NCBI GenBank assembly: GCA_947652605.1
Contig: OX393577.1
Coordinates: 67,046,108-67,110,107 of the forward strand
Direction of reading: 5' to 3'
Source of the DNA: Elmis aenea
Lineage: Eukaryota > Arthropoda > Insecta > Coleoptera > Elmidae
DNA: 64,000 nucleotides
In this document: positions 12,260 to 24,594 of the stretch, piece by piece
How positions within the stretch are numbered: position 1 is the first letter of the stretch
How the letters are laid out: each line of letters starts with the position of its first letter
Notes under the pieces: generated by a model
The model's input: the letters and a program-made list of their open reading frames with translations, nothing else
Told to the model about the DNA's origin: nothing
Database searches by the model: none
Translations under genes and position numbers: made by a program

Positions 12260-13200
12260 CGTGCTCGAATCCGTTATATAAATAGGGAAAATCGCGTTAC
12301 GACGTACTTTTCAAGTTTAATTTACGTGTAACATCGGGTTTTTAAAATTCTTAAAGTAAACTGAATTTAACAGCTAGATTCTAGTCAGCTAACTTTTAGT
12401 ACGCATCAGTACTATGATAACAATTATTTTAATTTTAGTTCAGTTTCATTAACTTTTAAATGAATAACATGGAGCAAATACTGACGCATCGGTTACTAAA
12501 ACAAGTAACACTTCAAAAAGGCCAAGTTATGAGGATTTCAACTTTAGTAAAACACATTAAAGTTAAAATATTACAGTAGTTTCTTGGAGTACACTGTCAG
12601 TGTTTCGATTTAGACCATCAACAAACGATTTGTTGATAAATTTTGTGCATCACAAATAGAACACGCTACTCGTACAAACGTGCTTATGGAAACAAATGAC
12701 AAACATGCAACTACAAACTGCTATTCCAGCTATGGAGCTGGAAAATTAGTACGCATTGAAGGAATACCAAAAAAAAAGATCAGTTTAAAAAAATAGAAGT
12801 CAACTCTGTACTATCTGGGCTACAACCAATGATGTTGGGCTCAACATGCATCAGGTTAAAGACCTTAAATAAAAATTAAGACTGTGCACAGACAATTTAA
12901 AATCAATAGAGACTCTTGAATAAAATGATTTGGCTAACACAATATTCAAATCCGAGTGCTATGGAACTTGTAAGGTCCGAGAAAAACGTCCTTCGTCAAA
13001 AAAAGAGCTTTGAATTGCGTTTTCAAGAAACTAGAAGAGTATTTTACCAGTACAATAAAAAATCCGCATGGCAGGATTAGTAAAATTGGTCAATAAATGG
13101 AAATATGCCTGTTTTGAGGAAAAGTCTGTAAAACCACTATGATATTTTTAGTATTCTTGCTTTATTTGATATAATTTCAACTTTAATTGATATATTTTTA
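12260..13200. other. gene-free stretch, possible old repeat
   Basis: Contains scattered purine-rich sequence (12,450-13,090) that could be a very decayed coding relic, but no frame gives a recognisable domain. Confidence 0.35.
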
Positions 13201-13204
13201 TTAT

Positions 13205-13716
13205 TTACCCTCTGAAACCGTCCCTGGAGCTCTTGATTATTCACAAACAATCTTCTCTAGGCCATTTTTGTGAGTACGATTGATTTAATCAAAACCAAAA
13301 ATTAGGACTAGTTGCATCTAGCTTATTTATTATTATTTTATTTAGTCGTAAAACCTTCTACTAGGTGTAGGACTGTTGAATTGTGTTGTGCTAACTTTTT
13401 TCCATGTTTTTTTGTCTTGTGCTAGATTTTTTATGTCTTTCCATTTGATGTTTCTATCCTTTGGTGTTTTTTTAATTCGTCTTGCCAGGTTTTTCTCGGT
13501 CTACCTCTTTTGTTTTCCATGTGATCTTGCTTCATAGGCTTTTCTGGTTAACCTTTCTTCTTTTATTCTATAAATGTGACCCAACCATGCCAGCTGTTTT
13601 TCTTGAATTTTCGTTGCAACTGATTTTATCTTTAATTGTTCTCCATATGTTTCGTTTTTGATTCTATCTTTTATGGTTTTTCCTTGGATTTTTTTTAGAA
13701 ATCTAATTTCTGCTGC
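13205..13716 (-). mobile_element. LINE family A, copy 3, with 140 bp of duplicated flank
   Basis: 13346-13716 is the minus-strand 3' end of the RTE-like LINE, ending in TAAATAAAATAATAATAAATAA. The neighbouring 13205-13345 is unrelated to the LINE but recurs, inverted, at 16160-16300 next to copy 4. The two loci are therefore an inverted duplication that includes the insertion site. Confidence 0.8.
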
Positions 13717-13739
13717 ATACTTATTTTAACAAGTTTTAA

Positions 13740-15750
13740 TCATAGCCAATTAGAGCGCATTAGGTGTTAAAAAGCTGGCCCTGATATATTTTATTATTCG
13801 CAGACCATTCACAAGCGACGTCATTACCAGAGGAGATAGTTATCAAAGGTAGTGTGTTTGCCGTCTCCGTATGTATACAACAGCTCCCGTGGGTCCGCTA
13901 GTCCAATCTTGGTCTAAGTATGTACCGGTCATTATCTCACCGTAATGCAGCTATAAATTATCTGACTAATGACCTGCAAGTGTATATACACTTCCCTGTT
14001 TTTGGTCATAGTAAATGATACTACTTGTTGCAAATTTATGGAGAAACTGTTCGTGCTACCAAAAGTTTCAGATATATTATACCATAATTTGTAGTAATTT
14101 TTGACTAAAACGGAAGTTTGGATATTACAGTGCTACTGGGAATGTAGTGTTAATTATAGAAACACCAAATGTACGTTAACTTGAGAAGTAAATAATTGAA
14201 ATATCTTTGTGTCTAATTGATGTATGTAACGTGACGAATCTTTCTCTATTTTGTTGGGTTGAGATCGTCTCCTCCCTTTTTCTTATTTTAAATTTTATTT
14301 ATAACAATATTGGTTTTGTAGCGCCTCCCTACAAGACTTTATTAATAATTCTTAGTGAAATTATGGCCTAAGATTTCAGTGAAATTCCACATGGCATTTT
14401 TTCAAAAGATTTTGTGTGATTTTAATTAAACAACCAGAACTGAAAAATTCACAAACAAAATAAATTTATGTTGACTTCGTGTCCACATGTCTTTCGCTAG
14501 ATAAAATAAGAATGAAGAATATTACAGTACGCTCTACCGTCGAATACAAGCGCAACACTGCGAGAAAACTTTGCACCCGAAAAACTTGAAAATTCCAGAT
14601 GTTGAAATATTGTTCCAGTCCTTTGTGCACATTCGATTACAAAAGGAATTTAACCAAGTTTTCCAATAATATGATCAGAGCACTGAATCTCCCAATAGCC
14701 GATAAATCCCGTCTTATTCTATCATAAATCGCAGTCAGTCGTCCAACATTTACAAAGTTCTTCGTAACATTACACGCCTTTCGGGCGGATATGATCGTTT
14801 AAGCTCACTTAATAAAGTAAGTGTGGATTTTTTTGGGTGTACATTCGGTTTAATTTATTAAATCAAGATTTCTTGCGATCCATTTCTCGGCAGCTGTTGC
14901 GAAACCACGTTTCTTCGATTCACCGACGCACTGAGCGAGATTCAGAGACTGAATTTCCCCGAGGAATCCACCAATGTATCTTTCCCTGAAGCGCCAGTAT
15001 TTTTGCTACTTACAGACAATAACAAAATTGCCTACAATTTAAGGTAACCCTCTGGTAAAATGGAATGATTGATGAAGTATAAATTAAAGTAATGGACGAC
15101 CTCTATTCAGGTCAACTACAATGCGATGTAACTTATTTATTTCTTAATAAACTTTACATCATGGAACAAAAATAATGTTCGAATAATTTAAATATGCGCA
15201 AACACTACAATGCATTTCGCTTCCTGCTTCGTCTCTTACATAAACCTTGTAATTTGTACCCGCACCTACCACTAACAAACGATATCCTGTTCTGCCTCTA
15301 ATACTTTTTTATTATCCTGGCCTCCTATAAAACTACAAGGATATTCTCAACCTATTACTGGTTGAAACATTGCTTCAGGAAAAACTTTTTAAACAGTTTC
15401 TATAGGCTAAAAACGCTAGTATTTCAACACTAAATTGCAAAAAAATATTATTTTTAAAGTTATACCCTCTTCATTGAGAATCTGAAGTTGAATTCTGATT
15501 AATTAATTGTGCTTTGAAAAAATATCGTTATCGTAGTTCGAATTTCGTTCTTTGCAAAAAGTTAAACACTGCCGGTCAAAAGTTCAAGACCACCTCAGTC
15601 TTTCTAGAAAAGTGGAGTTAAATACAAAAAATATTGTTCAAACATAAAATAATTTTCACTGAATAGCATAAATAATACATATATGTTATTGAAATATTAG
15701 AAATTAATCACAAATTGGTTAAATATACTTCGCGGAAAGAGAAACAAATT
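13740..15750. other. gene-free stretch with two GC-richer patches
   Basis: No gene supported. 13800-13970 and 14870-15000 are richer in G+C and look less decayed. No splice-compatible frame with domain features was seen. Confidence 0.35.
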
Positions 15751-15756
15751 TGTAAC

Positions 15757-16300
15757 ATAATATAGAAACTCTAAACCTGGAATTGGAAAAAATTGATATG
15801 AAAATAAATACCGAAAGAACTAAAACTATGATCGTTACAGTTACAATTACAAGTTACAACAGAAAACTAAGGGCATAACATCACTTTAAATGGGATAGGT
15901 TGGAACAGGTAGAAAGCTTTAAATATTTAGGACTGATCACATAGAAAAATGGAGGAATGGACAAGGAAATAGGCGAAAGGACAGGAAATGTGGGAAGAAT
16001 ATTTAACAGTTTAAGAACAACATTTTTTGGAAATAGAGAAGTTCCAAAACGAACAAAAGTGGAAGTGGTCAAAAATTGAAACGTGAACACTCACAAATAA
16101 AAATGGAAAAAATCCAAGGAAAAACCAAAAAAGATAAAATCAGAAGGTTTCATGACAATAAAATAATAATAAATAAGGTAGATGCAACTGGTCCTAATTT
16201 TTGTTTTGATTAAATAGAACCTACTCACAAGAATGGTCCAGAAAAGATTCTTTGTGTGAATGATCAAGAGTTCTAGGGACGGTTTGCAGAGGGTGATCAA
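15757..16300 (+). mobile_element. LINE family A, copy 4, inverted partner of copy 3
   Basis: 15757-16140 reads on the plus strand through the LETLNLELEK-like stretch, the KYLGLIT block and the FGNREVPKR block, with stops, and then breaks off. The LINE 3' end is deleted and the sequence passes straight into 16160-16300, which is the reverse complement of 13205-13345. Confidence 0.8.
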
Positions 16301-16309
16301 GAGAGCACA

Positions 16310-17552
16310 TTGTAGAGAGTTTTTGGAAAAATAAGATCAGAGGTGACTTCTAGAATATTCGATGCCGTCAAATGGATGAAATTTGTTCATAGAGGTGATA
16401 TGGACATTTGTAAAATACCTAATGTATTTCAATTTATTACATTCTATTTGCAACTATCTAAAAAGTGTGTGCAATGTTATTTTTAAGCCCGTATATTTTA
16501 CAAGTCAAAAGTGAATTTTATTTCAGACAAGAATTGCAAACCGCACGTCAAAGGCAGCGTATAAATTCAGAGCAAATTTGTTAATTTAGCTTTGGAAACC
16601 CAAAATTAGCATGGGAGATTATTAATGCAAATCCGTCCACCTAATCTTTCTTACAATAATTAAGCAAAGCTGCTAATATCTCACAGTTTATGCATAAATT
16701 CGATTACAATACGAAACTCAATCTCCATTGGACGTCTGGCATTTTATATGAAGCTTATGATTAAACGTAATGTAATTATATTTTTAAAAAACTCCAACCT
16801 GTTTGGAATGTTCTCAAAATATAAAATTATTTAAAAATTTCAGTAAACGCTTACAAAATATTCATTTTTCTGTCTACCACTGTGGAGGTACCTAACATAA
16901 TTTTGTTATGATATACTTTTCAGCCTTTCCCTATTTTTGCAGTGTATTTATTTCTTTTTAATTGTCCCTCTTGTAGACTCAAATTAGTACAAATTATAGA
17001 TTAAACTTCATAAATAGTAATCCCATAATTTATAGACAAAAAACTCAGTCCGAACACTTAATCGTCACACTGTGTGAATCGGATTTTATTCCAATTATCA
17101 TAATTAGCTTCAATGTTATTGACAGTTTATTATGTTAATATACCGATACAATAGATTTCCTTTGTATCCTATTTTAAACCAACCATGAAATTATCAAAAT
17201 GAGAAATTCCCCAACGCTATAAATCTCATAGGTACGCAAATGTAAGCATGCAATTTCCTACGGAATTCGACATAGTTAAAACTGATTTGTCACACTGAAT
17301 GGTACAAACCGTAATATAAACATCAACGACAATAATATTGCGGAAGGCGAATGCAGTTGGCCATGTCAAACAAACAGCTGACGGCGCAACAGGATAACTG
17401 CCAAAGGCTGTACGATCATGATCAAATATGCAATTAACTCTTAGTGCACTTCCGTGCCGAGTATTTGCATTAAACACTTACCACAAGACACTTTCGTGTT
17501 TATTTTATTTTTGGACATTAATAAGGGAAATTAGATTATTAATTTGTGTTCT
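16310..17552. other. gene-free stretch
   Basis: No gene supported. A GTAAGTG donor-like word on the minus strand near 17,480 follows a short ATG frame, but no partner exon was found. Confidence 0.35.
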
Positions 17553-17746
17553 GTACAGGGTGGGCAATTTTTGATGTTTTCATAGGGTCAAAATATCGAG
17601 TGATCGGCGATAACTCGAAAACAGAAGACAACAACCAATTTTAGTTTTCACCATTAACTTTTTCGAGGAAGCGGGATCCGTTTTTTGATACCTCTTATAG
17701 TTACCGAGATTTCCTAAGAAAACATCGAAATTTGCCCACCCTGTAC
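17553..17746. mobile_element. MITE with CAGGGTGGGC termini and TA duplication
   Basis: The ends are TA-CAGGGTGGGCAA and TTGCCCACCCTG-TA. The inverted similarity continues inward through the GATGTTTTC word, giving about 29 bp with two to three mismatches. Length is 194 bp with the flanking TAs. A TA target duplication and short non-coding body fit a Tc1/mariner-type MITE. Confidence 0.88.
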
Positions 17747-17749
17747 ATC

Positions 17750-18515
17750 ATAGTTTATACATAAATTATTGTACAAATAGCTCCTAAAGTCAGTGGTAGA
17801 AAAATGTTTAGCATATTTATTGTGCTTATAAAACATTTATTCTCCTCTAACCATTTTCGAACATGGTTTGACTTCACGACTCGAGGTGCAGAAAAACTAA
17901 TGAGTAATTTAAATTTACCTTTATGGGCCATTACTCACATGCTTTAAACTTAAAAACCGAAAGTAGTTCCTGCAATGATATGGCTCATTATAAGTGTACG
18001 CGATATCCTCTAACATTGCATTAATAATTCATCGTGTAGTGGGTCAGCATTACCCCAAAAATTTCTCTTGTACTGCCATTAGTTTGCATAATTTATTTAC
18101 TCATAAATTACATAATTTGGTTAACCCTATTTAGGGATATTTTAGAGTTGTTGAGTCCCAGATTAACCATAATTCAAATGAACCTTGACGTAATTAAACA
18201 TTATTACACCAAATATGGTCTGTCTAAATGGTAATTTAAACGCGATATTATTACACTATGTGTACAAATGCATAGCTTTATTGATTTATTTAACGTTAAA
18301 TGACCTAAATTATGAGATATACACACTGCACTGCACTTGGACATCTATTGTGTAAACAGTGTTGTTATTATTCACAGTCCGATTAATAATTTGCTGAACA
18401 CTGCTGCATTTTTTGTGCGGAACACGTGCTCAAAAAAGGCGGATAATATTAAAAGTACTAGGGCTTAATGTTTTACAGCAATAGTTTACAAAAAGAATCA
18501 AGAAAGTGTTTAAAA
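17750..18515. other. gene-free stretch, 3' flank of the secreted-protein gene
   Basis: No gene supported. On the minus strand there is a possible ATTAAA at 18520-18525 and AATAAA words near 18,280, either of which could end the neighbouring transcript. Confidence 0.35.
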
Positions 18516-18589
18516 ATGCTTTAATTATAATGTTAAATAAATAAATAAACGTTAGAAAATTAACATATTTGTGAACAATGCTTAATGAA

Positions 18590-20147
18590 TTACTTACATG
18601 CGAACGCTTCACCGATAATTTGAGCAACCCTATCTTGATAATCAGTAAGGATTTTGTCGACACATTCGTTCGCATAGTTTCGAATGGTAATGGACCTCAA
18701 ATGCCCAGCCCTGTGGGTCGCTATAGCTTCCATTATCATATGTTTAATCGGTAAAACATCATTCTGTATAACCTTCTTGTAGCAGGTAATTTGTTGAAGG
18801 GCCGGTTTCTTCGAGCACGAACTCATAGTGTCTATAAACTCCTGTCCCTTGTTCATGGCGATCGTTATTATTTTACTTACGTCTCCTGAATTGTCCTGAA
18901 TGTCGCTCCTTGCTTGTGTAACGCATTGCTGTAGGAGGCTTTGACCTAGCTGGATGTCTTTCTGGATTCTTGGCTGCACACCGTAGGTGCAAATGGAATT
19001 GTTCGAGTTGCTAATACACGATAATTCTGCAAATATAAAAGCTGCTAAATCATCTGTTCGATAAAATAATGTTGCATGGATTTAAGACTGATTACATTTT
19101 ATGACCGGTATTTTTTCTGCATCCGGCCAGAAAATCAGTTGTTAGCGATAAATTTTTAGCCTGGAAAATACGTTTTCACTGGCCTAGGTCAGAAACTAAC
19201 TGGCTGCCATGGTAATAACAACTCTTTACCGGCCTATACCGGAAAGTACTTGGTTGCCATGGTGATGAGTTGTTTTGTTAATTTGCGTTATCAAACAAGC
19301 GTCATTATACCACCAAGCGAGTTTGCATCTATACTTTTTTGAGTTATTGTTTGATTATGGATGGTGACGATAGTGATTTTGGTATCAGTGGCGGACTAAG
19401 AAAAAATATTGTACGTAGCATACCCGTAAAGTGTCTTTACTGGACTCGTATCCTTTCAGGACTCGCCAAGGCTCGTCCAGTAAAGTATCACGTTCTTGTT
19501 ACAAAAATAACTATTACTTACTGACTAAGGCTAGTTCCTCGATTAAACTAAGTTGTTCCCGGCCTCTATGAACCAGTTTTTCCACTTCCTTCACAACATT
19601 TTCATCTGTTTGTTTTCCTTCTTCAACCACAGCAATTTTGACCCCTTGAAATATTTCTTGGACGCTAGATAGTAGATTTCCTTGTTCTTCTTTAGTAGGA
19701 ATATTCACAGCGGGAACTTGTGGGGGTGGTACACAAAGCACACTCTACAAGGAACGAAAGAAATACAAGATAAACTCAATTTGATATATTATATGTAATC
19801 CATTTTAAATATAAGTGTACGTAAGTTTAATTATAAAAACACTTACCATGACATTGTGTCAAAAACAATCAATTCTTGAAGAAAAACTATACCTGTTTCG
19901 AGACTCTTATCTTCTTATCAGCAAATCATTTCTTTCTTATGTAATAGAAGTATTAAATAAAAGAATAATCTATTGACGGAAACACGAGTCTCAAAACTGG
20001 TTTAAATATTCTTTAAGAAACAATTCTTCCATGACTTAAATACTTTTTTAATTACACTTGTTAAAACTTAGTGCGTAAACTAATGTTAGTTTAATAGTGA
20101 CTTACCTGAAGTGCAATTAGTGTAAATAAAATTGTTAATGAATGCAT
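18590..20147 (-). CDS. secreted cysteine-containing helical protein, TsetseEP/DUF725-like
   Basis: Three exons on the minus strand: 20147-20106, 19744-19522 and 19026-18590. Introns begin GTAAG and GTAAGT and end TTGTAG and TTGCAG. The joined product is 233 residues. Residues 1-18 (MHSLTILFTLIALQSVLC) are a signal peptide, so the protein is secreted. The rest is polar and helix-rich with cysteines at about 92, 101, 123, 159, 170, 210 and 232. The pattern LQQC, MSSC, ITCYKK, ANEC and a final Cys near the C-terminus resembles the TsetseEP (DUF725) family of insect secreted proteins, whose role is poorly known. That family call is a pattern match from memory and moderately sure. The stop follows GCATGTAAGTAA, which also looks like a donor; the terminal Cys argues for real termination. 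Confidence 0.8.
19100..19290. repeat. three diverged tandem units in intron 2 of the secreted-protein gene
   Basis: Three related units of about 65 bp share ACYGGCC, AGAAAnTnACTGG and GGTTGCCATGGTRATnA words. They are intronic and non-coding. Just downstream, 19431-19484 has 10-bp inverted arms (TTTACTGGAC / GTCCAGTAAA). Confidence 0.6.
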
Positions 20148-20170
20148 TATTTCGGCTGAATGAACTACAA

Positions 20171-20201
20171 TGAGTCTCTAAATATTATCACCGCTTATAT
20201 A
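20171..20201 (-). promoter_or_regulatory. TATA box and initiator of the secreted-protein gene
   Basis: On the minus strand TATATAAG (20201-20194) lies 30 bp upstream of TCATTG, whose A (20171) is a good start site. The ATG at 20147 follows 24 bp later. The spacing is canonical. Confidence 0.7.
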
Positions 20202-20204
20202 ATG

Positions 20205-20530
20205 CGAATTATGTAAACGCAGCAATAAATATGCCGACGATATTAGCTTTGTTAGTATTTGTTTTGTTTGTAAACATTATTATGAACTATACTGTCAATA
20301 TAAACAAAAATCTACTGACCCAAGTTTTTTTAGCAAGGTCCTTGGTTATAATTTTAGCAGCATTAAATTCTACGAACAATTTTCACATTTTGTTGTTCGT
20401 ATTTTTAAAAACCGTACAATAAATATTAACTCTTTTAATAATAATGTAGTTTATTTAGCGGTTTGCTAATGTTGTTTACATTTTATAACTTATGTACATA
20501 AATATATAAAAATTAAAACTTTCCCTTAAT
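20205..20530. other. intergenic stretch
   Basis: Nothing supported; upstream flank of the secreted-protein gene. Confidence 0.4.
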
Positions 20531-21700
20531 ATAATTACTGAGCTTACGTCTAAACCTTACAATTTTATTTTCATTTTTCAGTTAGCTTGTTAGATCGTTA
20601 TAACATTTCAGTCCTTTATAAAATAGAGACTTTTGAGTGTAATTTCGTGTCCTGAATAGCAATATAAAGTGTTTACAGTTTCTAGTCGGATACCTAATTA
20701 TAAATATCAGAGTTTTGGGTTATATATTTTAACAAAGAATTTGGAACCAGGTTATTTTTAATCTTGGAAATTAAAGTAATTGTATTAAAAATTATCCGTT
20801 GTTTAATACTAAGCCACTGTAGAGTACCTATCTAGTACTAGAGTAATTTTGATGTACAGTGGAACAGTACAAAATAATTCTCATAGCCCTATTTGCAATT
20901 TTTGAAGCCGGCCTAAATAATTTGTGTTCGCCGGAAATAAAATACAAAAGCAGTATTCGTAATGGGGTGCTATGATACTTTTCTATATTAAAATTTTAGT
21001 AAGGGCTGGAAGTTTACTGCTTAATCTACCAAGAAAACCTTCTTAACTATTTAATCATTATTGCTTTTTAAAATCAAGCTTATCGTCTATTATTATACCT
21101 TAATATTTAATTTCATTAACTCTATTTAATACTGCACCATCCAATTCTATGAGTTGCTGATTAAGCACATTCTTATTGTTTATCACCAAGTAGTTTGTTT
21201 TGTAAACATTTATTTTCAGTTTGTTAACCTTTAACCACGCTGCGACTCTACGTAGGTCAGTGTTTAATTTGATTACCATACTGTTAAAGTTATTGTCACA
21301 AATAAATATAAGAGTATCATCTGCAAATAAATTTATGACGCTGTTTCCGACATTTGCTTCAATGCCATGCATGTACTGTATGAACAACAAAGGCCCAAGG
21401 ACACTACCTTGAGGAACACCTAAATTATTCATTATCCTATTTCAGGTTTCATTTTCAAGTTTTGTAGTTTGATACCGAGATGTTAAATAATCTGCAAACC
21501 ATTTGTTTTCTTTGCCTGACTCCGTACGTTTCAAGTTTTAGTAATAAGCGTTGTCTATTAATAGTTTCGAAAGCTCTTTTTGGATCTAAAAATACTGCTA
21601 TGATAATGTCGTTGTTTTCAATTTCATCTTTCCAATCTGCTAGGAGAAGATTTATTGCAATTTCACAAGAATGTCCTACTAACTTTTACACTTGACTACA
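20531..21700 (-). mobile_element. LINE, CR1/Jockey-like reverse transcriptase, copy 2
   Basis: Minus strand. From 21,690 down: GHSCEIAINLLL, then AVFLDPKRAFETINR (RT block with its aspartate), then the frame 21100-21432 with GVPQGSVLGPLLF and FADDTL (intact catalytic ADD) and LKINVYKTNYLVIN. After stops, the C-terminal FYKGLKCYNDL and RFRRKLSNYI words appear near 20,600. It covers most of the RT domain but has several stops and is dead. Confidence 0.85.
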
Positions 21701-21719
21701 TTCTTAATATTTCATGTGT

Positions 21720-23105
21720 TTATTAATTAATTAATTAAATTCCCCACAACATACTGCACAATATACTTCGTTAATTGCAATTTTAAAATTCAGTATGCTT
21801 CTATTAAACCAAATCTTTTAAACTCATTTCATTAGACAACTCGCTTCTATCATTTTTCGAAAAATCATATGTAAATATGATAAAATATTCGTCCGCAGTG
21901 ATAAACATACAGAATTCCATCGAGAAAACATCAAAATTCAAAAGTTTGCCGGACTCCTTGCACCCTCTGACAGCTGAAAGTTTTCAATGTGACTTCAATT
22001 TTCAATTTTCCGTCTGACCTCACTGACTGTAAGTAATCAAGTCTGGACTCTTGCAGTTATGCACCACGTTTACTTTATGTAGAAAACTTGGAATATTCGA
22101 TAACATTGTCGTCAAATACTGCAGAAAAGTAGAAATATTTGCCCTGTGGCTGCTTCGGAATATCAATAAATACTGCAATAATGAAAACGAACTGTGACCC
22201 ACATATTTATGTTCATACTTCAAAGTTTTTATGTGAAATAAATAATTTGGAGCATTTTGTTTTTAAATTAGGTATAATACATATATTTATTTAACTATTT
22301 ACTCAAATAAGACTGCACAACTGCAACTAATGAGGAGACTAGAGTCTTAAAACAGAAGAAATATTTTTAAAAATAGACCAGTGATTTTTAATTTATTTAT
22401 ATGTAATTTATTTTTAAACCTTTGGTGTATTTTAAATCTAATTTTTAAGGTTCGCTCTTTAATTTGTATAGCAATGGCTTTGTCAATTCCGGAAGCAATT
22501 GACCTAAAAATATTAATCTGGCAATTCCACAGTACATTTCAATTCCTCATATTTATTGTTCAGCTGCAAGTTTCAAATAGAACGGTACTCAGGAGATCAC
22601 ACGATCTAACATATACAATCGTGCATAACTTATTGTTACAACTCGAGAGAAATTGTAGCCAGTTTGACACTGAAATAACGTTTACTTAGTCCTGCGGCAT
22701 TAACAAATATGCGTTATAATATATTCATATTATAACCTTCGTTAGCCTCAACAAACATTGTCAATCGGTCAGAAGTTTCCATCTGGTATTACTGAAAAAA
22801 CAAACCCGTTCTAAAATTGAGTTTACCGACTGTTTAACTTAATTATTAGACCGAAAATATTTTGTGTGAAATTTGGCTCGCTCCAAATCTCTTACATTTT
22901 CTGCATTGTTTATTTAAAAGAATACACAACCAATGTACATATAAGGCTAGAACGTGAAAGATTGGATAGAAAATCTAATTTCATCTTTTAGAATGACATA
23001 TACAAATTCAATAGTTTTTATACATGAATGTAGTGAATAAAATAATTGCTGTAATCATATTCGAAATTATTACTTACCAATAATCTAAATTATTCATCAG
23101 GCACT
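21720..23105. other. gene-free stretch
   Basis: No gene supported; open frames here have no recognisable features. Confidence 0.45.
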
Positions 23106-23111
23106 AAAAAT

Positions 23112-23395
23112 ATCGTTGGATTAGATAGCTGCAAAAGTTGAACCAATGGGCTACGAAACTTTGCCTTGTTCAGCTTACTCACCGGACCTTTCGCCTACTG
23201 ACTACGCTTTTTTCAAGTACCTTGACCGTTTTTTACAGAAGAAGGTCTTCAACAGTCAAGCTGCTACTGAAAATGCCTTCAAAAAATTCGTTAGCCCCAG
23301 AATTCCCGAGTTTCATGTTACTGGATTAATTAAGCTTGTTTCTTGTTAGCAAAAATGTGTAGATTTCAACGGTTTTAATGTCGATTAACAAAGTT
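23112..23395 (+). pseudogene. mariner transposase C-terminal fragment
   Basis: The plus-strand frame at 23,138-23,395 gives CSAYSPDLSPTDYAFFKYLD, containing the third catalytic aspartate (SPDL) and SPTDY motif, then FLQKKVFNSQAATENAF and IPEFHVTGLIKLVS. A TAG follows, then QKCVDFNGFNVD, the usual mariner end. The N-terminal two thirds, with the DNA-binding domain and first two aspartates, are absent. It is a different mariner type from the one at 2018-2302. Confidence 0.85.
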
Positions 23396-23399
23396 TATT

Positions 23400-24590
23400 G
23401 TGAGCCGACACATGTACTCTTAAGATAAAGCTTGAAAACCAACATTAATTTCTTACCAACCAGATTTTTATATTTTTGATGCTTATTTGTCACAAATATT
23501 GACATGTACACCTTCATACTTAATTTATTGCTGTAATATGACGTTTTCATGCAGTTTTGTGGACGTCGCCGCCACAGTATTAATACAAATCACGATTTTA
23601 ATATGAAGTCCGTGAATGAATTATAACCGTGCGGTTATGGATTTGATCGGTAGATGGAATCACGTACGAAAGCTCGTAGTTGTGCATTTGTAATAAACTG
23701 ACACCTCAATTTCAGATGTTACACTGCACTTACTTGTATTGTACGATTTGTTGGCGATGCTGCTCGGCTGGAAATCCAGCTTTATCTTACATGAATAATA
23801 TATATTTAAATAATTCGCCTTTGTGAAGTTTCTTGGGGGTTATCTGAAAATTGCTTCACTAAGCAGGTGCATTTTTCATTTCACGTTCTTAAACATTCGA
23901 TCGATTTTAATAATTTATGATGATAAAGTGTGGACTTTCTTTATAAGATCATATTGAAAATTGTAAAACAACTGGACAAATCGTAAATTTTTGAGTCTCT
24001 TCTTTTCCGTGGACAAATTTAGGGCACTTAAATGATTTCACTAAAATATTTTGAAACTGTTTTGACCAGAGACGTGCTAAGGCAGATCAGAATACGAGCA
24101 AAGACGAAAAGAGAGAGTAGTAACATTGTTAAAGTGGGATTTATTAAATTAATAATTGAAGGGAAGGAATGTAAATAGAACCAAGATAGGGAATTGATGA
24201 AAAAATCAAAAAACTAAACAGTGAACCTAGGATGGCTAACAGGAATTATGACCAGGCTATGACTAAGGGTATTAGAATGAAAAATGATAAACCTCTACAG
24301 CGTTAGATAGAAGAGGACTGATTTAAACTATACAACAAACAGGTTCTTAGTGATCATCGACAACTGACGAAATTGGATTCACCAAAATTTACGTTTCCTT
24401 GACATCATTCAGAAGTAAGAGAATATGAATGGTGGTAAATTTTACGCCAAGGCAGTTAAGTTCTTTGTAACCGTTTAGCTTGTACTAGTACATATCTATG
24501 GAATTACTCACTTTTCTGTATAAAACGTTTAATCAGGATTTAACTCTGAAGGGATTATTTTTAATTCTCAAAAAGACTTTCTAGAGATTA
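23400..24590. other. gene-free stretch
   Basis: No supported gene. 24,090-24,400 is purine-rich on the plus strand and could be an old coding relic, without a recognisable domain. Confidence 0.35.
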
Positions 24591-24594
24591 TTTT

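Noticed and set aside
17478..17520. Short coding exon with GTAAGTG donor on the minus strand
   Set aside because: No partner exon or domain was found; a chance donor is likely.
18372..18600. Fourth exon of the secreted-protein gene spliced from GCAT|GTAAGT
   Set aside because: It would remove the conserved-looking final Cys, and the acceptor tract is poor. Kept only as an alternative in the findings.
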